From Dioscorea cayenensis subsp. rotundata (lineage: Eukaryota > Streptophyta > Magnoliopsida > Dioscoreales > Dioscoreaceae), in contig NC_052477.1 in the NCBI RefSeq assembly GCF_009730915.1, forward strand, positions 1,877,699 to 1,941,698: 64,000 nt of DNA, read 5' to 3'. The notes beneath the pieces are model-generated. The model was not told where the DNA came from, did no database searches, and was given only the letters and a program-made list of their open reading frames with translations. Both the position numbers and the translations under genes were made by a program. The stretch's first letter is position 1, and every line of letters starts with the position of its first letter. This document shows positions 12,929 through 23,811 of this stretch, one piece after another.

Positions 12929-13261
12929 GGTCAAAATATCAAAATGATCCTTTCTATTTTACGTTTCCTACCTTTTTAGTATCTCTAATGTAAAATCTGC
13001 CTTTTTAGTCCTCGTATTTGTATATTTCTGTCCTTTTGGTCCCTCCAATTGACGGATCTACCATTTTAATCCTTCCAGCTGATGAACTGAACTGGAGGGA
13101 CAAAAAAAGATGAGAATATGTAAATATGAGGACCAAAATGGCAGATTTTACAGCTAAAAGATGAAAATGTACAAATACGAGGACCAAAAGGGCGGATTTT
13201 ATATTACAGGGACTAAAAAGACGGAAAACGTAAAATAAATAGACTATTTTGATATTTCAAC
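12929..13261. mobile_element. Foldback (near-palindromic) MULE-like MITE
   Basis: The two halves are inverted copies of about 160 bp: 'ggtcaaaatatcaaaatgat' at the left pairs with 'gactattttgatatttcaac' at the right, and each arm repeats phrases like 'ttttggtcctcgtatttgta'. The outer sequence is the same family as the terminus at 21880-22000. Flanking target duplication cannot be judged because both flanks are A-rich. Confidence 0.7.
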
Positions 13262-15042
13262 AAAAAAAAATAAAATGACACATGTAAATTTGTAATAGGC
13301 TAGAACCAAAGTATTATGAATTTAGGTTGGGCCCAATTTGAAATAATATAAAGAGCTCTTTTGTGTATATATTCTTGTATAATTAAAAAATCACATGTTA
13401 TAGAAAAAAAAATCTCTGTACCCTTGTATAATTGGAAAATCAAATGTTTTACATATTAAACTTTAGATTTCAGATTATTTATAGATAAAATTACTTTTAA
13501 GTCCTTCTAATTTTTTTTACATTTTTCTAAAATACTTTTAAATTTTTTATTAAATAATTTTTTAAACATGTTTTGTAAATATAATTTTATAATATAAAAA
13601 TTTACTTTGTATTACTAACAACAAAACTGTTAGTGCACTTACGCCTATAATTGAGCACTTACTTTCAAAAGCTAGGGCCGAGGCCCATCATTAGCATGGG
13701 GGTGTTGGTGACAAAGTTAGAGATATATCAATAATTTAGGTGAATTTAGATTTTAAAAAATTGAAAACCAAAGAATTTTTAAGAATAAAAAATTTTGAGG
13801 GACATATATATGAAATTGGAAGAATTGGGCAGACTTTATGATATTTTCATCTTATTTATATTAAAAAATTTAGGAAAAATTATTTTTTAGTCCCTAGAAT
13901 TTTTGAAATATTCCAATAAGTTTCTTTGACATTTTGCAATACTGATAAGTCCAACCTTTTTGAGTTTTGGAACATTTCGCCCCTTCGTTACTCTCCCCGT
14001 TATATTTTTTTAAATATCTCGAAACTACCCTTGTACTTGGAGGGAAATGTGACCTTGCTTTTGGAGGGAATTTAGGCGCCTAGTCTTATCACGGTATGGT
14101 TGGTTGTACCGTGATTTCTTGCAAGAGAAGCTTCTCCACCAGTTTTATCTTATTCTCCTCCTCCTTCATCGGTTTCCACTTGTTTCCATTCCGATCGTTG
14201 CATGGCTGACTTGTTGGAGGAGCAACTTTAAAAGTTAAACTTAATCTCATTTATTAATATCATCTTCAACTTCAACTCGCCCTACTTGACCGGCTTCTAC
14301 TTGTTCCATTTTCGGTCGTTGCATAGCTGACTTGTTGGAGGAGCATCTTTAAAAGTTCAACTTTATCTCATTTATCAACTTGAACTTGAACTTGAACTTG
14401 AACTTCTTCTTCAATGTTGGATGTGGGAAACTTTCCCCTATAGTGAAGGTTTCAATTTGGTGAAGAGAAACATCCGAAGAACTTTGAGTGAAAATGGGTC
14501 AGTCTATTGATGCTATGATGTTATGTGAGCTTTTTCATTGTTTTCATTTAATTTTTCTTACCTGTAGGACTCGGATGGATACATTTTATAGTATTGTGAA
14601 GTAGAAGGAAGATGGTTGTATCATAGAGTTCTCCGTTTTGTCAGAGCGAGAGTCTGTGTTTTATGAAATATGCGCATGTTAGTTCCTTCATTCTCCTCTA
14701 GTAAGAGTAAAGTATTTAATCCATGACGAGAAGAATATGATGGCTTGTATTAGCTCAAACAGTGATTTCCAAAATAATATGTAACATTCACCATGAGTTT
14801 AAGAAGAATATAGTTAACATGGTGGTTAAGGTGGTTGACGAAATGGTAGAGCACCCCTCTGGGTCATCGATGCCGCTGTAAGTACTGACCTCCTTTAGAT
14901 TTTATACTCTTTTCAATTTTTTAACACTAACTCACTCATTAAAGTTAAATTGGGGTTAGTTTCTCATTTTCCTATTTTTTATGTTACTTTTTTAGTTATA
15001 ACCAACTTTAAGTGATTATTAACGACCGTTTCTGTTTATATA
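13262..15042. other. Degraded non-coding region
   Basis: AT-rich sequence with no supportable gene. Around 13885-14040 a stretch with 'ttagtccctagaattttt' and 'agtccaacctttttgag' resembles the ends of a Mutator-like element. The remainder, other than the tandem repeat, shows nothing I recognise. Confidence 0.4.
14165..14405. repeat. Two-unit tandem repeat of about 120 bp
   Basis: The phrase 'gctgacttgttggaggagca' and its surroundings occur at about 14202 and again at about 14323, with matching sequence for about 80 bp on the left and 30 bp on the right. After the second unit comes a short (gaactt)n run. The segment from 14430 to 14880 has scattered short open stretches but too many stops to call a gene. 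Confidence 0.7.
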
Positions 15043-15326
15043 GGGCTTATTTGGATTGGCTTTATCAAAAAAGTGTTTTTTTAGTTTAGTAGAAGTGCTT
15101 TTAGAAAAAAGTGCTTCTTTAGAATAAGTTAAGCACTTTTTTATATTTTGTGTTTGTATTAGCTTTTCTGTAGAAGCAGAAGCTGTAAAAATAAGCTAAA
15201 AAAAAGCTTTTTTTATAATTTCTGCTTTTGCAAAAAAACCAATACAAACAAATTTTTTTAAAACCAAAAGTGCTTAACTTATAAAAAAGTATTTCGGGTT
15301 TTCCAAAAGCTAATCCAAACAAGCCC
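15043..15326. mobile_element. MITE, copy B of the 12511 family
   Basis: Terminal inverted repeats are clear: 'gggcttatttggattggctt' at the left and the reverse complement of 'aaaagctaatccaaacaagc' at the right. Internal arms ('aagtgcttttagaaaaaagt' and others) also pair. 'ata' flanks the left side and 'ata' follows the right side. The superfamily is not certain. Confidence 0.75.
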
Positions 15327-15461
15327 ATAATGTAACAAATATTCATTTACGAAGATTTCTGCTTATATATCTTACTAACTAACTATTTATTTATGACCTT
15401 TTCTGCTTACATAAGTTACTAATTGTTTTCTTATAGTCACTTAACCAGGGAACAAATATCA

Positions 15462-16461
15462 NNNNNNNNNNNNNNNNNNNNNNNNNNNNNNNNNNNNNNN
15501 NNNNNNNNNNNNNNNNNNNNNNNNNNNNNNNNNNNNNNNNNNNNNNNNNNNNNNNNNNNNNNNNNNNNNNNNNNNNNNNNNNNNNNNNNNNNNNNNNNNN
15601 NNNNNNNNNNNNNNNNNNNNNNNNNNNNNNNNNNNNNNNNNNNNNNNNNNNNNNNNNNNNNNNNNNNNNNNNNNNNNNNNNNNNNNNNNNNNNNNNNNNN
15701 NNNNNNNNNNNNNNNNNNNNNNNNNNNNNNNNNNNNNNNNNNNNNNNNNNNNNNNNNNNNNNNNNNNNNNNNNNNNNNNNNNNNNNNNNNNNNNNNNNNN
15801 NNNNNNNNNNNNNNNNNNNNNNNNNNNNNNNNNNNNNNNNNNNNNNNNNNNNNNNNNNNNNNNNNNNNNNNNNNNNNNNNNNNNNNNNNNNNNNNNNNNN
15901 NNNNNNNNNNNNNNNNNNNNNNNNNNNNNNNNNNNNNNNNNNNNNNNNNNNNNNNNNNNNNNNNNNNNNNNNNNNNNNNNNNNNNNNNNNNNNNNNNNNN
16001 NNNNNNNNNNNNNNNNNNNNNNNNNNNNNNNNNNNNNNNNNNNNNNNNNNNNNNNNNNNNNNNNNNNNNNNNNNNNNNNNNNNNNNNNNNNNNNNNNNNN
16101 NNNNNNNNNNNNNNNNNNNNNNNNNNNNNNNNNNNNNNNNNNNNNNNNNNNNNNNNNNNNNNNNNNNNNNNNNNNNNNNNNNNNNNNNNNNNNNNNNNNN
16201 NNNNNNNNNNNNNNNNNNNNNNNNNNNNNNNNNNNNNNNNNNNNNNNNNNNNNNNNNNNNNNNNNNNNNNNNNNNNNNNNNNNNNNNNNNNNNNNNNNNN
16301 NNNNNNNNNNNNNNNNNNNNNNNNNNNNNNNNNNNNNNNNNNNNNNNNNNNNNNNNNNNNNNNNNNNNNNNNNNNNNNNNNNNNNNNNNNNNNNNNNNNN
16401 NNNNNNNNNNNNNNNNNNNNNNNNNNNNNNNNNNNNNNNNNNNNNNNNNNNNNNNNNNNNN
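15462..16461. other. Assembly gap (1000 N)
   Basis: Exactly 1000 unresolved bases, which is a conventional length for a gap of unknown size. Open frames that run across it are artefacts. The left part of the MULE whose transposase starts at 17476 may be in it. Confidence 0.99.
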
Positions 16462-17475
16462 ATCATCCCTTCCATCTTTAAGCCCATCTCTCAAAAATCC
16501 CTAAATTTGAGCCCTACGATCTCCACTCTCGTGATATCACTGCTCCCTCGACGATCTTTCCCCACCGATCTCCACCCTCGCGGGCTCATTACCCGAGGAT
16601 CTCCCTCACCCATCCGCTTCTAGCCTTGGTGTCTTCCTCGCTCAGGGTATCTTTGTCGTCTGTTTCGCTGCGTGAAACTGGTCTGTCATTTAGGCCTAAT
16701 CTGGCCAATTTGCTTGGTGGTAACTGGATGGATGTGGATGTGCTACAGATGGCTATGGATGTGGCATGGTAGGACCCTCATATAAGAGTTATGCTTATGA
16801 CGCATTGCTTGATGTAGTGTCACGTTGCGGTTGTTTGTACATGTGACAATCATATGCAGGATCACCTTGCACATGTGTAAGCACAGTATATAATTATAAC
16901 TCCTTGTAATCCATAAATGATGGGTGGGGACCATAGAGATCATGTGGTGAAACTTAGGAATCTTTGCAAAGCATCTACACTTTTCAAGTTCTGGTTCAAT
17001 TGTATACATTAATGATGAAAATACCTAATTGGTCCCTTTAATGTTGTTAATGTCTCCATTCTTCCTATGATTGTTTTAGTTTGTTACATCATGCAAGTAT
17101 AAATTTAATCTTAGTTGTAGGCGCAGCTATTCCTCTAGTGCAAGTTAGGTAGTACAGGTAGTGCATGATCTTGAGTTAGTATTTTCTTGAATTGGAGAGT
17201 AACTTCGTTTCCTTTATATTAAGTGTATTATTCTTCCTGATTTAGGTTTGCTTGAGTTGAGTAGTTTGAATATGCTATAGTGGATATGTTATGTATGTGC
17301 ACATACTCTAAAAAATTTTAAAGACAGTGAATTTATTCCATTTCTTGAATTGTTAGTTCTTAACTATGAAGTAGTTGTTATTGTTGTTCTTTTACTCTGG
17401 AATTTTGATTGTTTTGCATCTATTGCAAAATAGTAGTAGCATGCTTTGTGATATTTTATCTTATTAACTACCATC
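16462..17475. other. Leader-like and intergenic sequence upstream of the MULE transposase
   Basis: The first 170 bp is C/T-rich with phrases such as 'gatctccaccctcgcgggct', unlike the AT-rich surroundings. It could be the 5' leader of the MULE transcript. No open frame of note follows until 17476. Confidence 0.35.
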
Positions 17476-20400
17476 ATGGAGGGAAATTGGTTAAAGATAG
17501 AGATTTTAGATATGACAATGGAACAATGGTGGAATTTGTTGTGGACCCGTATAAGCTTTTGTTATTGGGACTTAATAGGAGATCTTAAGGAGCTAGGTTA
17601 TGATATTAAAAAGGTGGTGAATTTATTCTTCATAGACAAGGAGGTTGAATTGAAGGAGATTTGTGATGATGAGGGGGTGATGGCCTTAGTTGAACAATTG
17701 AGGAGTACTTGCAAAGTAGACATCTATGTGGAGTTTTAGATGTTGACCATGAAAAAACAATGCCAAATGTCCCTATTATCTGATTCTCAAAAATGATGTT
17801 GACTTGGGTTTGGAGAATGACAATGAGAGGGAGTGTTCTGAAGATGATGAGAATATGCTGGGCAGATGAGCAGATTATTAACTATAGTTCGATGTTGATG
17901 AAGAAAGGGAAAATGCTAGGCATCAAGTCACAAAATATATTAAATTGAGGGAAACAATAACTGAGAATGCTGATCTCAATGATAATGAGGAGGAAGGAAG
18001 GACCTCTGAAGGTGGAAAATTTTCTAAGAATGAAGATACATCACAGGCAATTGACAGTGGAAAAGTTAGTGGCTATGAATCTGATTACATTGATTCCTCA
18101 GATCCCGGAAGTTATTCAGACACTAGTGAGGGTTCTCAAGCGTATGACGCACTGTATTACAAATCAAGTAATAGCCTTTTTGATCCTCACAAGCCTATCA
18201 AAGATTTTAGAATTGATCTTAGGTTTAAAGAACTGAAAATGTTCAAGAATCAACTTGTTGACTTCTCAATGAAGAAGGGATTTCAATTCAAGTATGTAAA
18301 AAATGATGGAAAGAGGGTAAGAGCCAGATGTTCTGTAAAGGGTTGTGTTTGGATAATTTTGTGTTCATGGTGCAAAAGACATGTATGTTGTTAAAAAAAT
18401 TATGTCTCTCGAACATTCATGCATTCTTGGAACCAAGAAGAACAAAAAGAGTCACAGCTTTCTACAAAGTTGTTAGGAGATTTGAGATATTATAGCTTCT
18501 ATGCCTTTTTATTAAGCCCGACATTTAAAGACAATGGTGAGGAAGGAGCTAGGAGTGTTCATTACTGACAAGGTTTGTAGGAATGCTAAAAGGTTGGCAA
18601 TTAGGAGGATTGAACAACAGCTTTGTAGAAGATTTTGGGGTGTTGAATAATTATGTAATGGAACTAAAAGAAACAAATCATGGCAGCAATGTAGTGGTTG
18701 TATCTGAGAAGAAAAACCCCAATGGATTATCCATATTTTAGAGGGTATACATATGCCTGAATGCTGTTAAAGAAGGTTTTTTAGCTGGTTGCAGGAGGCT
18801 TATAGGTGTTGATGGATGCTTCTTAAAAGGAATAATGAAAGGACAGTTGTTGGTTGCAGTAGGGAGAGATGGGAACAATCACATGTTCCCCATTGCATGG
18901 GCAATTGTGGATAAGGAGACCACTGAGACATGGACATGGTTTTTTCAATACTTGAGTACAGATCTTTGCATAGGAGAGGGGCTTGGATGGTCACTTGTTA
19001 GTGACATGCAAAAGGTATGCAAATTCAATAAAATCCATGTAATTACCAAGCTATATCAAATTTCATTGTCTAACTTTATTATTATGTTGTAGGGATTGAT
19101 CCATGCAGTTACAACACTTATGCCATTTATCGAGTATAGAATGTGTGCAAGACACATTTATGCACGATGGGGTAAGCAACACCCAGGTAAAGAATTGCGT
19201 ATTCGCCTCGATAATTGCTAGATGCACTTCCCACCGAGATGCGAAGCAGCTGGATAGAATGAAAGCTATGAAAGGAGGGAAATGGCGCTCAGTGATTTGC
19301 AGAGAAGTGGCCTATAAATGGATGGTGCCAGCATTTTTACAATAATGTTGTCAAGTGTGATACAATTGACAATAACATGTGCGAGACTTTCAATGGAGTT
19401 CTGGTCGAAGTTAGGAGCAAGCCTGTGATTGCCATGCTGGATGAAATCAGGAGATATGTCATGAATAGATTAGTTGCAAAACGAGAACAAGTTGCCAAGT
19501 GGAAATCAGATCGTGGACCTAACATTATTGCAAAGATAGAGAAAGAAATGATCAAATGTGGAAAATGGGAGGTTGAATGGAATGGTGCTGCAAGTCACGA
19601 GGTGTGGTGGTATGATCCAGAGCAAAGCATGTCAGGGAAAGCTATGATGTCAAGTTGGCAAGTAAGAGTTGTACTTGTCGAAATGGGATAAACTGGTATC
19701 CCTTGTCAAGATGCTCTATCTCGCAATAGCATACCATGGGGAAGATCCTCTGATTTTGTCTCTAATCTGGTTCAAGAGAGAAACTTATCTTAAGTCATAT
19801 AAATTCAATATTAATCCAGTTAGAAGTAGAATGTTCTGGCCAAGTAGTGATGAAGGACCACTATTACCATCTATACCTAAGAGGATGCCCGGTAGACCAC
19901 AAAAGAAGAGGAGGAGAGAACCTATGGAAGGAAAAGACAACACTACTACAAAATTGTCTAGGAAAGGCAGAGTCTTCAAGTGTGGAGTTTGTCATGCTGA
20001 AGGGCACAACAGGAGGGGTTGTCCCTAAAACAAATTATGTTGTGAGTTCTTATTAAATTAGTACCAGCTATGTAATCCTTATTTCATGTTATCTTCTTCA
20101 TTTCATTCTATTTATGTAGGCCACATCATCTGCCATTGGTGCAAGTGGTCGACAAAGACAACAAGGTAAGAATAAAAAGGCCAAAGGAAAAGAAAAAGGT
20201 AGTCGCTACTCACAAGCAAGGAGGAGTTCTGATGCTAGTTATTTCAATCGCTTTTAAAAGTGAGTGCTACTTGTTAATTTTTCTTTTTCATTTTTAATGA
20301 AGAATTGAAATTATTTTGTCCCTCGATGTTTAAGAATTTACACTTGTCATATAATTATATGACTAAATGTTCTATTACTTTACACTTGGATTAATGTTAC

Positions 20401-20930
20401 ATTGTATTTGAATGCCAAAAGATTTCTGTTGTATACTTGTGAGCCAATTATGTTTTAGGATTGATGATTTATGCTAAATGTCCTATATTTGAATGCCAAA
20501 AGAGTTCATTAGGGTCAGGTTGATTGAAATGTTTTTGTATGATTGAAATTGCATAGGTGTTGTTCTTGTACTAAATTTAACTATGTCTATGGGTTACGAG
20601 ATACTCTCTCAATGTTGTAGGGTGCTTATATTGGAGAATTAATTGTCGGAAGAGAATTTCCACATGGTTCAAGCTTCATCATCAGCCGCAGAATTGGCTG
20701 TAAAATTTCTTCTAATTTTGTACTAAAATTTACTTCTAATGAGTACTATGTATGTATTTATGTATATATATATTTTTGCTTGTGATGCAAGGCTAGAAGG
20801 AATGCAAAGATTAAAACAACCAACAACCAAACTGGAGAAAACTTGATGAGCTCCACAATAGAAGAAGTTGACTTACCAACACAATGGAGCATGACAAGTG
20901 ATGTGCTTACAGAAGACCCTCAGCCTTGAA
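17476..20930 (+). pseudogene. Mutator-like (MULE/MuDR) transposase, frameshifted
   Basis: The parts occur in the order expected for plant MULE transposases but in several frames. At 17476-17739 is an N-terminal segment with 'LKELGYDIKKVVNLFF' and a 'VDIYVEF' end, typical of the PB1-like start. At 17945-18394 is an acidic linker and then the DNA-binding zinc-finger segment ('ARCSVKGCVW'). At 18780-19350 is the catalytic core: 'GVDGCFLKG' (first Asp), 'AWAIVDKETTETWTWF', 'VSDMQKGL' (second Asp) and 'CARHIYARWGK'. Around 19660-19740 is a frameshifted SWIM segment ('CTCR' then 'TGIPCQDALSRNS'). At 19979-20026 is the zinc knuckle 'CGVCHAEGHNRRGC' (CX2CX4HX4C). Short tail exons follow at about 20120-20256 and 20792-20929. 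Several stops and shifts make it unlikely to be active. Confidence 0.85.
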
Positions 20931-21860
20931 AGTAGGAACTGCTCAGACTGTAAGATATTTTGCTTTTTTTGGAGAATGTGTATGCTTGTCTGAGATAGAA
21001 CTATCTAATACTTGATGACTTCCAATGTTTGTTCATTAACTGTGATATTGGAAGATATTCACTCTTAAAACAACTTTAATTGTTGTTGTTATTTTGGTTT
21101 CTTATAAGTTTAATATAAGTTTAATTGTTGTTGTTGTTGTTCAGTAACTGTTGTTAACTCAATGCAAAGATGCTTACAGCTTGATAGAATAACCTTTACA
21201 TTAACATAATTTTCATTGTCCTTTATGCTTACAACATTGTTGAAAATAAAAACAGGACACAAGGCTTGGATTTTATATATGATGAATTTTGTCTCCACTT
21301 GTTCTAAAGCTCAACAACAAACTTCTTTTTCTCTTCTAAAATGGCATTGATAGAGAAAGAGACATAAAAAAACAAAGAAAAAAAGGAGTGATGCAAGAGA
21401 AACAGATAATAATATTTATCTCAACAAGTCTTGATCTGCATAAAAAAATAATAATATCAGATAAATATTAGAATATCATCTAAATGGCATACCATACAAA
21501 GAAAAAGGAGTGATACAAGAGAAACAGATACCTGACCAAAGAAGCTTTGGGTGACGCCATGCAGTGGCGGGCAAGGAGAGTTTCGCTATTGTCGGTGTCA
21601 CGAGGATGGACATGGCGGGCAAGGAGAGTCTTGCTATTGCTGACGTCACGAGGGTGGAGATCGTCGGTGCACTGTACTGACATTTGTTTGCTTGATTGGG
21701 GCTGCAAAACTAAGGTTGAAGACAAGAGGGGATGATAGTGGATTCAGATCCCTTTGAAGGGATCCGAATCCTCATTTTATTTTTTTATTAATACTTTTTA
21801 CATATCTGAATTTTTTAATGAATAATTTAATGTTAATGTTGCCACATCAGCGCCAACAAA
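20931..21860. other. Downstream part of the MULE
   Basis: AT-rich sequence with no gene. It includes a (GTT)n run near 21075-21145 and the tandem repeat at 21563-21660. It presumably belongs to the MULE between its transposase and its right end. Confidence 0.45.
21563..21660. repeat. Two-unit tandem repeat of about 48 bp
   Basis: The phrase 'ggcgggcaaggagagt' followed by 't..gctattg' and 'gtcacgagg.tgga' occurs twice, at about 21566 and about 21616. The unit is GC-rich compared with its surroundings and is open on the minus strand, but no protein is recognised. Confidence 0.7.
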
Positions 21861-21879
21861 CGGCCTAACCAACGTCTGT

Positions 21880-22000
21880 TAGATGGAGGGACCAAAAAGT
21901 TAAAAATGTGCAATACAGGGACTAAAAGGGCAGATTTTATTTTAAGGGGACTAAAAGGATGAAAAACGCAAAATACATGGACTAATTTGATATTTTGACC
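21880..22000. mobile_element. Right terminal inverted repeat of the MULE
   Basis: The sequence reading outwards ends 'ggactaatttgatattttga' plus 'cc' at 22000. Its reverse complement ('ggtcaaaatatcaaattagt') matches the left end of the foldback element at 12929. It contains the same 'agggactaaaagggcagatt' phrases. The 9 bases that follow (22001-22009, tttgatata) are the candidate target duplication. No matching left end with those 9 bases is present in the sequenced part, so it may lie in the gap. Confidence 0.6.
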
Positions 22001-22009
22001 TTTGATATA

Positions 22010-23811
22010 TCTGAGAGCCGGCCTTACGATGAATTCTAATAAGTTGTTTTTCTGGTCCAAATTAAATAATTATGAAAGTTTTAGAAAATGTTGATTTAAT
22101 TAGAAAAATAAAAAAATATTAAAAAAAAGAGTGCAATTAACATTATATGTCCTTGTATCATGCATTGATTCATTGACTCATGCGCTGATACAATTTGTGC
22201 ATATATTTAAAGTAGTTGTACAAGTTGCTCTAGAATTTTGAAAAATAATTTTTAAATAGTTTATATTAAATATGTATTATGAATATGAAAGATTTAATGA
22301 CATTAATTGTCAAGGTATTAAATTAATTTTATATTAAATATTTAATAAGATTTTTTTAATGAAACTAGTAATTTTTTTAGAAAAATGAAATTTCTTTTCT
22401 AAAAATTTTTGAAAAAGTTGAAATCTATATTTTTTTAAAATTATTTAGCGTTGTATTAAATGTTGGAAATTATTAAAATAATTATACCTATCAAAAATCC
22501 TTATAATTATAATTAAGTGAATAGGGTGAATTCAATTAAAAGATATTATTTATAAAACCTTATGTTATAAATTAATTATTGTTATAAAAAATATTTAATG
22601 GAATTAATTTGGTTAAGATCATTACATTAAATTGATTTTAACATTAAGTATTTAACAACACCTTCCAATTAAAATTGATAATTTTTTTGAAAAATGAAAA
22701 ATAATTACATTAAATTTCGTTGTTTCAACGGTATATGTGAAAAAAATAATAGCATTGCAAATTTATAGAAAAACAATTATAGTGGTACATATATAAAACA
22801 ACCTAAATCTTAATAGTTAATCTCAACAAACTTAGCATGATATACTCGGTGAGCATTTTTAAAATTATGAAAAATGGTATACGAATAATTTCATATTTAT
22901 TAAATTATACATACATAAATGTTAGGTTTATGGGAAGATGGGGAAATGGACATTCTATTGTAGAAAAAAAAATTAAAAAATGAAAATAAAGGAAATTAAA
23001 TGATGGAGGTATTCATATTGAATAAATTTTAATGAAGATAAATAACAAATTTTAGGATTAGTTTTCTCTTTCAATACAATTCATGCAATTTCTTTTCTCA
23101 GTATAACTTTATTTTTCACAAAAGAATTTTATGCTCGCCTGTGCCTATAATGTTACTATTTAGTTTGTCATAGTTTTTTATTTTATTTTATTTTTTTTAT
23201 GATTTGATTGTCCATTCATTTATTGTTTGGTTGTGTTTATTTTGTTGTAAATATCATATATGTTTGATATGTTCTTATTTAGATGAATTTGTAAATAGTG
23301 AAAAACCAAGTAGCCAAATGTTTTTTAAATCTATTTTATCAAATTTAAAAGCTTAATAATTGAGTTTTGTATTAATTATATTGTGATAAAAAATGTGTAC
23401 GGAAATTTTTTTTTTTAGAATTGGTTGAAGGCATACTAATTCAAGCAGTGATACTTAGAATCGTAAGACTTTAGGAATGTTTGATTCAAATTCCGCACAA
23501 ATTATCGGTTTGACTTTTGTTGGAATAGATTTTGATGTAAGTGATTATTAAAAAATAAAAATAAAAACTATGCTTAACATCACTTAGTTTATTTCTCTAT
23601 ATATTTCTTTAATCTTAATCAAAGAAACTTACATTTCGATTTTTTTACTTATTGTTACTAGTTGGTGCATAAGATAATAGGCTTTACGCCCTTTATGGAG
23701 GAGTCTGGCTTAGTTGAATAGAATTGCACGTGCTTACTTCAACATTGATTTTATACTAACAAATTTAATGCAAATGCTATATAGCTAGGATATTTATAGG
23801 TATGTTTCATA
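22010..23811. other. AT-rich region without genes
   Basis: About 1.8 kb of very AT-rich DNA with no open frame of note on either strand and no clear terminal repeats. I see nothing else in it. Confidence 0.5.

Noticed and set aside
15391..16494. Long open frames of over 340 codons on both strands
   Set aside because: They run through the 1000-N gap and consist almost wholly of unknown residues.
12929..22000. A single 9-kb MULE from the palindrome at 12929 to the terminus at 22000
   Set aside because: The ends match, but the 12929 element already has its own inverted partner at 13261, and the 9-base flanks (taaaaaaat and tttgatata) do not agree.
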